Part shown: positions 27,001 to 34,966 of the stretch, one piece after another
Layout of the letters: every line of letters begins with the position of its first letter
Position numbering within the stretch: position 1 is the first letter of the stretch
NCBI GenBank assembly: GCA_032251045.1
Contig: JAVVEW010000021.1
Span: forward strand, 1-39,986
DNA: 39,986 bases
Direction of reading: 5' to 3'
Origin: JAVVEW01 sp032251045
Lineage (GTDB): Bacteria > Pseudomonadota > Gammaproteobacteria > Methylococcales > Methylomonadaceae
Position numbers and translations under genes: made by a program
Notes under the pieces: generated by a model
Databases searched by the model: none
What the model was told of the DNA's origin: nothing
The model's input: only the letters and a program-made list of their open reading frames with translations

Positions 27001-30000
27001 GCAGCGGTGAATATCGCATGAGCGGATTCGGTCAGGTTTTGTTCGATGCCGAACAGACGCTGACCGGTTTGGGGCAAACGCTGGATTCATCCAACGGCAT
27101 TCGAACGCTGGCAGGTCCTGGCCATTTACAGATCGATGCGCCGTTGCAGATTACCGCAGGAGCCATTGTCAGTGGTCACGGCGCGACCACAACCTTGGAT
27201 ACAGGTGCTCATTCGCTGGTGATCGATACGCCCGATAATGCCGCTTCATCGGTTGCCGCGGGTCTAGGCGGTCAGTGGACACTACGCGCCGCCAGCATCG
27301 AAAACAATGGCCGTTTCTTCCTGCCCGCCGGTATTTTGAATCTGGAGGCAACAGACGGGCCATTGCGTTTGGGAGCTGACAGCCATATTGACCTCAGTGG
27401 GGTGGCGGTAGCATTTGCCGACACCATTCGTTACACCCCGGCCGGCCAACTCAGACTGTTGGCGCCAAACCATACCGTGACCTTGGCTGAAGGCGGCCAA
27501 ATCAACCTGGAGGCTGCTGTACGAACACAAGGTGATAGCGTCGTGCAAGCGAGTGATGCCGGTTGGTTGACGGTCGAGGCCGGTGGCGATGGATTTATCT
27601 GGCAGGGAAATATCAACGCCCGAAGTGAAAATATCGATCCATCGCTTGCGCAAGGCCGCTTCAGCTTGACCGGGCCCAATATCGATATCAGTGAGTTATC
27701 CCCGAAACTGGCAGCATCGGGTTTTATTGAGGCCGTACATCTGGAAGCATCGAGCGGCGATCTCACAGTATCAGCGGGTCAAGTGGTACAGGCGCACGAG
27801 CTGAACTTGAGTGCTGTGCAAGGTCAGCTGCAAATCCATGGCCGGTTGGACGCGCGCGGTGAACAGCAGGGGGGTACGGTAACGTTGTATGGCCGTAATG
27901 GCATGACTTTGTCGGAAAACAGCCAGATTCTTGTCCATGCCAACGCCTCCGATGGAGCCGGTGGCACGGTCAGCCTGGATACCGTTCACCGGGACGATAA
28001 TGCCAGTGGCGCTCTGGCATTGATCGGCGGATTGATCGATGTCAGTGGCGCGGGTGAAAACGGTAGCATAACGTTGCGTACCGGCTTCGCCGACTTTGAG
28101 GCGGCACAAAATGGTCTGGCGACCCGCTTTACCGGGTTTAACCCGGAACGTAGTGGGTGGGAAGTCACGCAGATTTTCGACAGTCCCGGCACCATCAGCG
28201 CCGCCGATATCGCGGATTGGCAAAGTCAAATCGTAAGCAACATGCAGAGCATTGTGCAGCCGGATACATCATCGGGTGGTCTGTCAGTGTTGCCTGGCCT
28301 GGAAATTCGTGCAAACGGCGACTTGACGCTGGCCGATACCTGGGACTTTATGGCCGGCATAGCGGAAGGAAGCCCGCAGTGGCGTTTTGCCGATGCCCAA
28401 GGTCAATTGACGCTGCCGGGCATTTTGACCTTGCGTGCCAACGGCACCATTCAGCTCAACGCCAGTTTGACCGATGCCTTGGCCCCGGCGCCGTTGCCGG
28501 GTCAAGACGCCAGCCGTTTGGCGCAAGATATCATTCATCCCGGTAGATCATGGAGTTATCGCCTGATTGCCGGTGAATCGGTGCAGTTGGCCGCAGCATC
28601 GACTGGCGATGCTGGCAATGCCCAGGTCGTTATGCGCACTGGAACCGGGTTTATTGATATTCAAGCCGGGCAGGACATTATTCTCGAACACGACACCAAC
28701 AACAGCAATCGCGCCTTTAATGCCGCCGCGATTTATACTGTCGGTGCTCCGGCACAATACAGCCTGGCCGATTTGAAAAACAATGTCATACCGGGCTTGC
28801 CGGTTCGTGAAGCAGGCGAATCTTTGACTGACTATCTGGCCCGCCTGGATCGTTCGGCTCTCAATGAACGACTGCGCTTCGGCCTGCTCGATGCCGCTTC
28901 GCTGGGCCAAAACCAGCTCTTCGCCGAGTTTCCGACCCAAGGTGGCGACATTCGCATCGAGGCCGGCGGTTCGATTTTCGGCGCGGCAACCGGGCAAGCG
29001 GTCACCGATTGGTTGGTTCGGGGCGGTGTATGGGAGGGTAACGACAAACGTCCCGCCGCCTGGGGACTCAATCTCAGCGGTAACTTCACCGATACCCTTG
29101 CCGTGCCCGATACCGAGTTTGCTTTGTTCGTCAAAGATTCGCGGAATTTCAATCAGAATATCGGCGCACTCGGCGGGGGCCAGGTATCGATTCGCGCCGG
29201 TGAGAATATTCACGAACTTTCCGTGATGATGCCTAGTACCGGCAAGCCTCTTGGCATCGTTGATGACAACAACCAATGGCAAACCAATCAACCCTTGGTC
29301 AATGGCCAGGGCACGCTCACCATTCGCGCTGGTGGCGACATTATCGGTGGCGAATACCTGCTCGGCTTGGGTAGTGGTCAAATTACCGCCGATGGCGGTA
29401 TTATCCCAAGTCAAGTCAGCAATGATAATGCGCTAGGTGTGTTGATCAATCTGGGTGATGCCAATCTCAAACTACAAGCCCGTCAAGACCTGGCTTTGGC
29501 CGGTGTGATCAATCCCACCCTGATTCGTCAAAATACACCGTTGCCGGATAAAGGCTCGACATCCGACGCGCGTTTTTTCACCTTCGCACCCGACAGCAGC
29601 CTGTCCTTGAATGCCTTGGCAGGTAATGTGCAATTGCTCAACGATTTCGAGTCCATCAGCAGCTTTAAAGACTTGCCGGGTTCGGCAGGGTCGGGCTTTG
29701 AGTACAGCCTTTATCCCGGTATCGTTCATGCCACCGCTTTTGCCGGCGATCTCAATGTCAACCACTCGTTTACCTTGTTTCCGAGTCATCAAGGCGAGCT
29801 GAGTTTACTTGCCAATGGACGCATCGGGCCGGATCCGAACTTCAGGATTGGGCAGAGCATAAAAATCAATATGCCGGATACTGATCCGACACTACTGCCT
29901 AGCGTGGACCGTCCGGCCCGTAATCTGGAGGGTAGTTTTCTCACCCGCACGATATTGACACGCGAATTGCTCGACCCGCTGTCCCCATTACCGCAAACCA

Positions 30001-31424
30001 TCCATGCGATCGAACCGCTGCATTTGAATAACCCGAACCGACCACAGATTGTGGCCAAATTGGGTGATATTGCATTTCCGGTCAATACCGAAACGCAATG
30101 GTTTCTGCCCAAAGCGGCCAGTCTGATGGCCGGTGGTGATATTGTTAATGTCAGTTTGTCCACGCAAAATCTCAGGCCCGACGACATCACCCGGGTACAA
30201 GCCGGGGGGGCTTTGCTATACGCGACGCAAATGGATGACAACGGCAATGTTCGTGCCAACCAGCAAACCATCAGCGTCGGTGGCGCCGGACAGTTACAGA
30301 TATTGACAGGAAATGACATCAACCTGGGTAGCTCAAACGGTGTGCAAACCGTCGGCAATTTGCTCAATCCGGCCTTGGACAGAAACACCGGGGCGGACAT
30401 TATTATGTTGGCCGGTTTAAGTGATCGGGTCGATGCCCAAGGCTTTGTCGAACGGTTTGCTGAGCGTGAGGCATTTCGCGAGCGCCTTGAGCCGCTTAAA
30501 GGATTGGATAACAACCGTCTCCAGACGCATCTGGCAACACTATTGGAAGTGTTGTTCGAAGAAATCGGCGCATCGGCCAGCGCCGCCGCGGCAGTACCGG
30601 AACAGGAGCGTGCCCCCCTGTATCAAATCGGTTTCGATGCGATTGAAACCTTCTTCCCGGGACAAGGTTTTAGTGGCGATTTGAGTTTGGTGTTCAGCCA
30701 AATCAAAACACTGAATGGTGGCGACATTCACTTATTGACGCCTGGCGGGCTGGTAGACGTTGGTCTGGCAGGGCAGCTGGGCGGTATCAGTAAAACCCCG
30801 GAACAATTAGGCATCGTCGCTCAACTGAAAGGTGACTTGAACGTCTTTGCCAGAGACAACATCAATGTCAATCAGTCGCGAGTGTTCACGCTGGGAGGCG
30901 GTGATATTACCGCCTGGTCGTCGAAAGGCAGTATTGACGCCGGAAAAGGCGCAAAAGCCGCTATTTCTTCCCCGCCACCCAGAACGCTGATTGACGAAAG
31001 AGGCAATATTGTCACCATTTTTCCGCCCATTATTTCCGGTAGTGGGATTCAGGCCATCGGTGGGGGGGATGTGATACTGGCAGCGCCAGAGGGCGTAGTC
31101 GATGCCGGCGAAGCTGGCATTAGTGGTTCACAAGTCACTGTTGCGGCAGCGTCAGTGATTGGCGCATCCAATATCCAGGCCAGTGGTGGCACGGTCGGTG
31201 TACCCACTCAAGCCGCACCGCCAGTGACTGTTGCCGGTGCCGATAGTGCTGCGGTCAGTGCGAACCGTGCGGCTGACGCGTTTACGGCTAATGACAATTT
31301 TGGCGAGGATATTGGCAATCAACAGAACCAGAATACCGTTGCCTTGCTCAGTACCGAAGTGGTCGGGTTCGGTTCCTGCAGTGCCCGGGAAATACGTGAA
31401 GGCAAGGAAGATTGTGTTGACTAA
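21087..31424 (+). CDS. Giant TpsA filamentous haemagglutinin family protein
   Basis: A 3445-residue secreted protein. A long signal peptide (about 1-42, ending ARA) is followed by the TPS/haemagglutination activity domain (about 45-300): NRLNIEQFSDRATLEWKSFNI, VFKQPSETAIALNNI, and LINQNGFLFGNNAQINVNSLVAS, where NQNG stands for the usual NPNG. The bulk is an imperfect beta-helix of GGxIxLxA-like repeats rich in Asp, Asn and Gly. The end (about 3265-3360: ISSPPPRTLIDERGNIVTIFPP and SGSGIQAI) matches the C-terminal region often labelled DUF3739. The only Cys residues of the mature chain are Cys3431 and Cys3443, within the last 15 residues. It should cross the outer membrane through the TpsB at 11794-13380. 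Size and repeats suggest an adhesin or surface scaffold; no toxin domain is visible. The start has a weak ribosome-binding site, but the signal peptide fixes it within a few codons. Confidence 0.92.
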   Translation: MQKKRPCSPDASAFLLKPLSFAIRCVLAGGLVSGAGISPARAEGPLPVPVDAAALTSAGQAQANVNGNRLNIEQFSDRATLEWKSFNIDPGHEVVFKQPSETAIALNNIHQQDASKILGSLTANGQVYLINQNGFLFGNNAQINVNSLVASTLGINQEDFARGITKVFDLNRTAALNGSGETYIKDSQGNFVLDQNGEKIKIQIFIEPGAEISTAGNGGRVILAAPSITNQGTISTPDGQTILAAATDKVYLQEAGEDSELRGLLVEVETGGDVNNVGKILAERGNASLVGFAVNQQGIASATTSVRLNGSVRLLAREGIQDPATTGGKLAGRSTLRTRAKDDGLGTQARVTLAAGSRTSVDLDADKSATAIDAQEQPVSRIEITGHQVDLQAGSLVQAKSGDVKISAVDDPADPIRKGTARIFVEAGATIDVSGVDEVPQAADRNIVEVELRKNELRDAPLQRDGILFTETVNVDLRDADLEFDDQGTLVNASIPVADIKGAVDRIARNIDERSIRGGQIELQSSGDVITEAGSTLDFSGGSLAFQAGVVSTTQLMSDGEVFDIANADPNRIYQQLFSSERFSQAYLEGGAGGQLTIKTFEASLQGVLAGQTLQGPRQRQPDQWTPASRVLIDLINESTFGQQDVVFTEQAVMQSFSPNDPFPRRQDGLPEPVPLFLHPELFRASGVRFWNIRTNGSLTLEPDTHLQLTPGGMLDIVAENFSLEGRITAPSGQVRLHPIEFQGLITPNAIQMGSNASIDVSGLWVNDIADANRNQSAGLVAIEGGIVELIAEQADISLQPGSRISADGGAWQQLNGHLKVGSGGDIHLIAQSNLAGSAPASLALSGELSAWGFQENGALHLESHGIVIDNQNHADSLTLSPDFFAEGRFSSYDLTANTTGLTLSDNMTLQLRQRNRELTTLAASTPSGGSLDPITRIVELPDFLRQPVNLSLSFRQLLGQNRQPALVLEAGSWIYTDPKAHVSLSSDTSIIMEGGISAPAGSIRANLNTPVNDSGFFASQAIWLGQDSRLLATGAFIPKLNPIGLRTGEVAGGGTVELTANRGFLIQQSGSRIDVSGTAALLDFQLPGQGALASVTERLIPSAGGHVLLTAAEGMLIDGQLAASAGGGAPAGGRFSVTLDRGLRNKPEPQVEGGLFPDDIDLEQNRVIVLNEGASQAMSDRLRPGDSLTEFSGQAQLYSANLSAADFAGLEFKVDARPVNGQLTSAVVINGDIALKTNRDIVFDAPSIRTDTGSLTLDTPYAALGSTRVRSNPGFTTLAPEASGGSGRMTVNAGNIELTGGLAFNGFSAVDLFSQGDVRLRGLADATVLAKDFRGQLNVSDALTIRAQQMYPATLTDFTFNVSGDNARFTLLGVPGEVGQAALFSAGGRVVVNAAHIEQQGALRAPLGEIELNAAQSLTLAKDSLTSVSAGDSLIPFGRVSGGTEWLFSLDNVGSRNIVLNAENLPNKRLLLNGAQVDLQEGARIDLSGGGDLFGYEFITGPGGTFDILDPSAPGFVEKYAILPGQPMNLAPYDPFESAGAGLAIGQSVFLEATQGLPAGWYQLLPAHYALLPGAYLVTPIAGTTDQFASVRDIAGVEIVPGRSGIAGTDIASPRSQGFAVEPGERARLFSEFTDHFANDFFPAKAESSLELPALPRDAGSLVIEARDQINLSTELLAAPTAQGLGGQVDISAENLRVVSDHDPLNPVAPGTVALVADELNRLGAPSLLLGGIRQRTPQGTVVTVTSQTLNIAENAALQGDEVVLTAHDQLSLASGASITSQGRQENAAPLPLRLQNSLGTGDAALVRVSDSQVVDIVRSQEPLNERGVLTVERGARLSADGSIVLDASRDTRFDGAIDLSSGGDLSLSAQQISLGDVPAGTPGLVLRELPAELNELRLRSATGLNLYGSGQFNGRNVSLTAAAINGAGSAEQNFQIQADTLTLSNLDSRIDGAGAGTGTLTLAARDLRLGSGEYRMSGFGQVLFDAEQTLTGLGQTLDSSNGIRTLAGPGHLQIDAPLQITAGAIVSGHGATTTLDTGAHSLVIDTPDNAASSVAAGLGGQWTLRAASIENNGRFFLPAGILNLEATDGPLRLGADSHIDLSGVAVAFADTIRYTPAGQLRLLAPNHTVTLAEGGQINLEAAVRTQGDSVVQASDAGWLTVEAGGDGFIWQGNINARSENIDPSLAQGRFSLTGPNIDISELSPKLAASGFIEAVHLEASSGDLTVSAGQVVQAHELNLSAVQGQLQIHGRLDARGEQQGGTVTLYGRNGMTLSENSQILVHANASDGAGGTVSLDTVHRDDNASGALALIGGLIDVSGAGENGSITLRTGFADFEAAQNGLATRFTGFNPERSGWEVTQIFDSPGTISAADIADWQSQIVSNMQSIVQPDTSSGGLSVLPGLEIRANGDLTLADTWDFMAGIAEGSPQWRFADAQGQLTLPGILTLRANGTIQLNASLTDALAPAPLPGQDASRLAQDIIHPGRSWSYRLIAGESVQLAAASTGDAGNAQVVMRTGTGFIDIQAGQDIILEHDTNNSNRAFNAAAIYTVGAPAQYSLADLKNNVIPGLPVREAGESLTDYLARLDRSALNERLRFGLLDAASLGQNQLFAEFPTQGGDIRIEAGGSIFGAATGQAVTDWLVRGGVWEGNDKRPAAWGLNLSGNFTDTLAVPDTEFALFVKDSRNFNQNIGALGGGQVSIRAGENIHELSVMMPSTGKPLGIVDDNNQWQTNQPLVNGQGTLTIRAGGDIIGGEYLLGLGSGQITADGGIIPSQVSNDNALGVLINLGDANLKLQARQDLALAGVINPTLIRQNTPLPDKGSTSDARFFTFAPDSSLSLNALAGNVQLLNDFESISSFKDLPGSAGSGFEYSLYPGIVHATAFAGDLNVNHSFTLFPSHQGELSLLANGRIGPDPNFRIGQSIKINMPDTDPTLLPSVDRPARNLEGSFLTRTILTRELLDPLSPLPQTIHAIEPLHLNNPNRPQIVAKLGDIAFPVNTETQWFLPKAASLMAGGDIVNVSLSTQNLRPDDITRVQAGGALLYATQMDDNGNVRANQQTISVGGAGQLQILTGNDINLGSSNGVQTVGNLLNPALDRNTGADIIMLAGLSDRVDAQGFVERFAEREAFRERLEPLKGLDNNRLQTHLATLLEVLFEEIGASASAAAAVPEQERAPLYQIGFDAIETFFPGQGFSGDLSLVFSQIKTLNGGDIHLLTPGGLVDVGLAGQLGGISKTPEQLGIVAQLKGDLNVFARDNINVNQSRVFTLGGGDITAWSSKGSIDAGKGAKAAISSPPPRTLIDERGNIVTIFPPIISGSGIQAIGGGDVILAAPEGVVDAGEAGISGSQVTVAAASVIGASNIQASGGTVGVPTQAAPPVTVAGADSAAVSANRAADAFTANDNFGEDIGNQQNQNTVALLSTEVVGFGSCSAREIREGKEDCVD

Positions 31425-31427
31425 ACA

Positions 31428-31513
31428 GGTAGTCCGTATGTAGCAAAGCGGAATATGGGAACATCGTAGCCGCTAAACCCTTAGGTTTTGCTTCGTTTCA
31501 TCCAGGCTACTTG
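31428..31513. repeat. Dispersed repeat A, copy 1
   Basis: This 86-base stretch begins four bases after the tpsA stop and matches 36207-36291 along its length (GTAGYCCGTATGTAGCAAAG at the left, TTCGTTTCATCCAGGCTACT at the right). The ends are inverted (GTAGCC / GGCTAC) and the CCCGTAT...ATACGGG hairpin, perfect in the other copy, is degenerate here. It has the size and structure of REP-type palindromic elements. It may act as a 3' stabilising or terminating structure for the tpsA message. Confidence 0.65.
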
Positions 31514-31724
31514 GTAACCGTTCACAGGTTGTATGCCCTTTACACCTCACCTCGGCAGACCCTAAGGATGCACTGGGGTGTTCGGCAAAGGCTTTGCCAG
31601 CATGGATGCTGGCACAGAGCCTACACGGACGTATTCACGGCGTCCTTTGACGAGGCACCCCAGTGGTATAGCTCAACCTAGGAGCCTGGACGCATCTTTA
31701 GGGTTAATCCTGTGAACGGGTTAC
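31514..31724. repeat. Nested inverted-repeat element
   Basis: Three concentric inverted repeats share one centre. The outer pair is GTAACCGTTCACAGG (31514-31528) with CCTGTGAACGGGTTAC (31709-31724, one extra base). The middle pair is 31560-31571 with 31692-31703 (CCCTAAGGATGC / GCATCTTTAGGG, one mismatch). The inner pair is CACTGGGGTG (31571-31580) with CACCCCAGTG (31656-31665), perfect. Inside the inner pair lie two further small palindromes, GGCAAAGGCTTTGCC and GCCAGCATGGATGCTGGC. No coding capacity is seen. It looks like insertion of one repeat element into another, or a small non-autonomous mobile element. Confidence 0.6.
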
Positions 31725-32229
31725 GGCTACTTGCTATGGCGCGGGTGGTATGAGTGAGCGCTGTCATTGCGGCTGCTTACTCTGAATCACGCTTTGAGCA
31801 CTCAACTTTTCGGAATAATTTCCAGATTCTTAAAGCTTATGGTGCGAGGAGATTGACAGCGATAACGTTCTATTAGGTATCCTTCGTCGTGGTTCCAAAT
31901 TCAGCAGGTGCTGCTGTTTAACTGTTGCTGGGGCAGCATTCGTTACAAAATGAAGCTTAAAGCCAGCCCACTGAAATAGTGTCGCCATTGTTATACCTTT
32001 CGCACTTCAACTTTCGACAGTGCCGACAATGATCTGCGATAAGCACAACTCTCAGTCAAGCAAGAGCATAAGGAAAGGACAGGCAAAGATGTCGGTAGCA
32101 TGGATGCTGAGGCCTTTTCCAGGGCGGGCTTAGTGGACAAGCTATTTTTGGCGCGAATTATGCTGATTACGTTGTTCACCCTGTAATGAACAGCGAAATC
32201 ATCGAATTGCACCTTAAAGAGTCGTTCAA
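31725..32229. other. Gene-free stretch with degenerate repeats
   Basis: No supported gene. TTATACCTTTCGCACTTCAAC (about 31990-32010) recurs in similar form at 36689 and 39889, and 32081-32114 is a degraded copy of the hairpin repeat found at 31582-31615 (AGCATGGATGCTG conserved). The final bases before 32230 should hold the promoter of the molybdenum hydroxylase genes; TTAAAGAGTCGTTCAA just upstream of the start contains a possible weak ribosome-binding site. Confidence 0.4.
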
Positions 32230-32703
32230 ATGCCTGAATTCACCTTAAGTATCAATGGCCTATCTCAAACTGTCGCCGCTGAGCCTGACACGCCGTTGTT
32301 ATGGGTTCTGCGCGACAACTTGCAATTGGTCGGAACCAAATTCGGCTGCGGTATCGGCCAATGCGGCGCCTGCACCGTGCATCTCGATGGAATACCAACC
32401 CGCGCCTGCATCACGCCGGTAAGCGCGGTAGGCAGCCGCCGGATCACCACTATCGAAGGCCTGAGCGAAAACGGTGACCATCCCTTGCAGCAAGCCTGGC
32501 AGGAACTGGATGTGCCGCAATGCGGTTATTGTCAGGCGGGGCAAATCATGACCGCCGCCGCATTGCTGAAAAACTTGCCCGACCCTAGCGACAGGGAAAT
32601 CGATCAAGCCTTGAGTGGCCATCTTTGCCGTTGCGGCACCTACTTGAGAATCCGAGCCGGCATTCGCCGCGCCGTGGCTATCACCAGCGAGGAATCGATA
32701 TGA
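32230..32703 (+). CDS. (2Fe-2S) subunit of a molybdenum hydroxylase (IorA-like)
   Basis: A 157-residue electron-transfer subunit of the xanthine oxidase family. The N-terminal ferredoxin-like domain carries Cys40, Cys45, Cys48 and Cys60 (CGIGQCGAC...C); the C-terminal four-helix domain carries Cys98, Cys101, Cys133 and Cys135 (CGYCQAGQI...CRCGTY), so both 2Fe-2S clusters are complete. Length and the absence of a FAD subunit fit two-subunit enzymes such as isoquinoline 1-oxidoreductase, which pass electrons to cytochrome c or quinone. It overlaps the large-subunit gene by 4 bases (ATGA). No substrate can be read from this subunit. No Mo-cofactor maturation gene is adjacent. Confidence 0.92.
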   Translation: MPEFTLSINGLSQTVAAEPDTPLLWVLRDNLQLVGTKFGCGIGQCGACTVHLDGIPTRACITPVSAVGSRRITTIEGLSENGDHPLQQAWQELDVPQCGYCQAGQIMTAAALLKNLPDPSDREIDQALSGHLCRCGTYLRIRAGIRRAVAITSEESI

Positions 32704-34952
32704 GTGCCGATCAACTCCCCAATCCGTCTCGGCGCCGTTTTTTTGTCGGTTCCGCTTTGCTCGGCGGCGGTCTGGTCCTGGCGTATTACGTTAACCCAAG
32801 CCAGAGCATCGCAAATCTTGTCGGCAAGCCGGATGACATACCTGGTGCTGAATTTCGGCCCAATGCTTTCATCCGTGTCCGTCCCGATGGCAAGGTGATT
32901 TTGATCAGCAAGCAACCGGAAATCGGTCAGGGCATCAAGACCTCGCTGCCGATGGTGATTGCCGAGGAACTGGAAGTCGATTGGCGCGACGTGATCATCG
33001 AACAGGCCGATCTTGACCCGATTTACGGCAGCCAAAGCGCGGGCGGCTCGCGTTCGACGCCAACCAATTACCAGGAGTTTCACCGCCTGGGCGCAACCGC
33101 CCGCACTTTGCTGATACAGGCGGCCGCCCAAATCTGGCAACTGCCGACCAATGAACTTATCGCGAGAAACAGCGCTGTACATCACCAGGCCAGTGGCCAA
33201 CAGCTTGGCTACGGGGAATTAACCGAAACCACCGCCAAACTATCGGTACCGGCTCCCGAGACCGTGCGCTTGAAAGATCCTAAGGATTTCAAATTACTGG
33301 GCACCCGCATCGGCGGCGTTGACAACCCAGCCATCGTCACCGGCAAGCCCTTGTTCGGCATCGATGTGCAACTGCCGGACTTGTCCTATGCGACTTATGT
33401 CAAAGCGCCGGCTTTTGCCGGCAAAGTGGTCAGCGCCAATCTGGACGACATCAAAAAACTGCCCGGCATCAAGGATGTGTTTGTCATCGATGGCACCCAG
33501 AATCTGAGGGGGCTGTTGCCTGGGGTCGCCATTATTGCCGATTCGACCTGGGCGGCGTTCAAGGCTCGCAAACAGTTGAACGTGGTCTGGGATGGCGGCG
33601 AAGTGGCCGGACAAAGCTGGGCGGGCTTCAACGCCCGTGCCGACGAACTGTCCAAACAACCGGGTGAGGTCGTATTGCGTAACGACGGTGATATCGAACA
33701 AGCTTTGCAAGGCGCGGCCAAGACCGTGCAGGCGGCTTATCGTTATCCCTTCATTTCTCACGCCAGCATCGAGCCACAAAATGCTACCGCCTGGTTCAAG
33801 GACGGCAGTATCGAAATCTGGGCGCCGACCCAGAATCCGGAAGCGGGCCAGAAGATCGTCACCGAAGTATTGGGCATTCCTAAAGACAAAATTACCCTAC
33901 ACATCACCCGCAGTGGCGGCGGTTTTGGTCGGAGGTTGATTCCCGATTACATCATCGAGACCGCTGCGATCGCGCGACGGGTGAACGGGCCGGTAAAACT
34001 CACCTGGACCCGCGAGGATGATGTTCAGCATGACCAATACCGAGCGGGCGGTTTCCATTTTCTGCGCGGCGGCATCGATAACAACGGCAAGCTGATCGCC
34101 TGGCATAACCATTTCGTCACTTTCTCGCAGCCGGTCTACCAAGATGGCACGGTCACGCGGCAATTAGGCAGCGGCGCCAACCTGTCCGGCGATGAATTCC
34201 CCGGGCGCTGGGTCGAAAACTGCCGATTGGAGTATACGCCACTGGCAGGCAATATCCCTATGGGGCCGTGGCGTGCGCCACGCAGTAACGTCTTTGCCTG
34301 GGTGTTTCATAGTTTTATCGACGAACTGGCTCATGCCGCAAAACGCGACCCATTGGAGTTTCGCTTGGAAATCCTCGGCGACAAGGCGTTTCTGCCGGGT
34401 AGCGATGAAAAGACCGGCATCCCCTACGATGTCAAGCGTATGAAACATGTGTTACAGCATGTCGCGGAACATGCCGACTGGGGCAAAAAAACCTATCCGC
34501 GCGGCCAAGGCCAAGGCATTGCCTTCCATTTCAGTCATCGCGGCTACATCGCCCAGGTCGCCGAAGTTACCGTATCGCAAAACGGCAAACTCAAGGTCGA
34601 TCGCGTCGTCGTTTCGACCGACATTGGCGCCCAAATCGTCAATCTAAGCGGGGCGGAAAATCAAGTGCAAGGATCCGTGGTCGATGGCCTCGGCGCTTTG
34701 CTTTATCAAGAATTGGATATCGAAAACGGGCGTATTGTACAAAGCAATTTCCACGATTATCCGATGATCCGAATCGAAGATGCGCCGACTAAAATCGACG
34801 TCCATTTTCTCAAAACCGACCATCCTGTAACCGGCTTGGGCGAACCCGCCTTGCCGCCCCTGGCGCCGGCGGTTTGCAACGCCATATTTGCCGCTACCGG
34901 CATACGCATGCGGCAACTTCCGCTGCTTAGAACCGACCTCAGTTGGAGCTGA
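32700..34952 (+). CDS. Molybdopterin-binding large subunit, IorB-like aldehyde/heterocycle oxidoreductase
   Basis: A 750-residue catalytic subunit from ATG 32700, the overlap start after the small subunit. The N-terminus has a twin-arginine signal (SRRRFFVGSALLGGG, about 11-25), so the folded enzyme is exported with its partner. Molybdopterin-site motifs are seen: EIGQGIKTSLPMVIAEEL (about 78-95), QSAGGSRST, GGGFGRRL (about 408-415), GPWRAPRSN (about 527) and GLGEPALPPLAPA near residue 713, whose Glu is the catalytic base of the family. The domain order is the fused small-plus-large form typical of IorB and membrane-bound aldehyde dehydrogenases. An aldehyde or N-heterocycle is the likely substrate class. 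Usually a cytochrome c subunit or XdhC-like chaperone accompanies such pairs; none is seen here. Confidence 0.9.
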   Translation: MSADQLPNPSRRRFFVGSALLGGGLVLAYYVNPSQSIANLVGKPDDIPGAEFRPNAFIRVRPDGKVILISKQPEIGQGIKTSLPMVIAEELEVDWRDVIIEQADLDPIYGSQSAGGSRSTPTNYQEFHRLGATARTLLIQAAAQIWQLPTNELIARNSAVHHQASGQQLGYGELTETTAKLSVPAPETVRLKDPKDFKLLGTRIGGVDNPAIVTGKPLFGIDVQLPDLSYATYVKAPAFAGKVVSANLDDIKKLPGIKDVFVIDGTQNLRGLLPGVAIIADSTWAAFKARKQLNVVWDGGEVAGQSWAGFNARADELSKQPGEVVLRNDGDIEQALQGAAKTVQAAYRYPFISHASIEPQNATAWFKDGSIEIWAPTQNPEAGQKIVTEVLGIPKDKITLHITRSGGGFGRRLIPDYIIETAAIARRVNGPVKLTWTREDDVQHDQYRAGGFHFLRGGIDNNGKLIAWHNHFVTFSQPVYQDGTVTRQLGSGANLSGDEFPGRWVENCRLEYTPLAGNIPMGPWRAPRSNVFAWVFHSFIDELAHAAKRDPLEFRLEILGDKAFLPGSDEKTGIPYDVKRMKHVLQHVAEHADWGKKTYPRGQGQGIAFHFSHRGYIAQVAEVTVSQNGKLKVDRVVVSTDIGAQIVNLSGAENQVQGSVVDGLGALLYQELDIENGRIVQSNFHDYPMIRIEDAPTKIDVHFLKTDHPVTGLGEPALPPLAPAVCNAIFAATGIRMRQLPLLRTDLSWS

Positions 34953-34966
34953 GCATACGTGCAACA

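Noticed and set aside
28548..29414. 288-codon minus-strand frame inside tpsA
   Set aside because: Lies wholly opposite the TpsA beta-helix repeats, has no recognisable motifs and reflects the codon composition of the plus-strand gene; other antisense frames in tpsA are the same.
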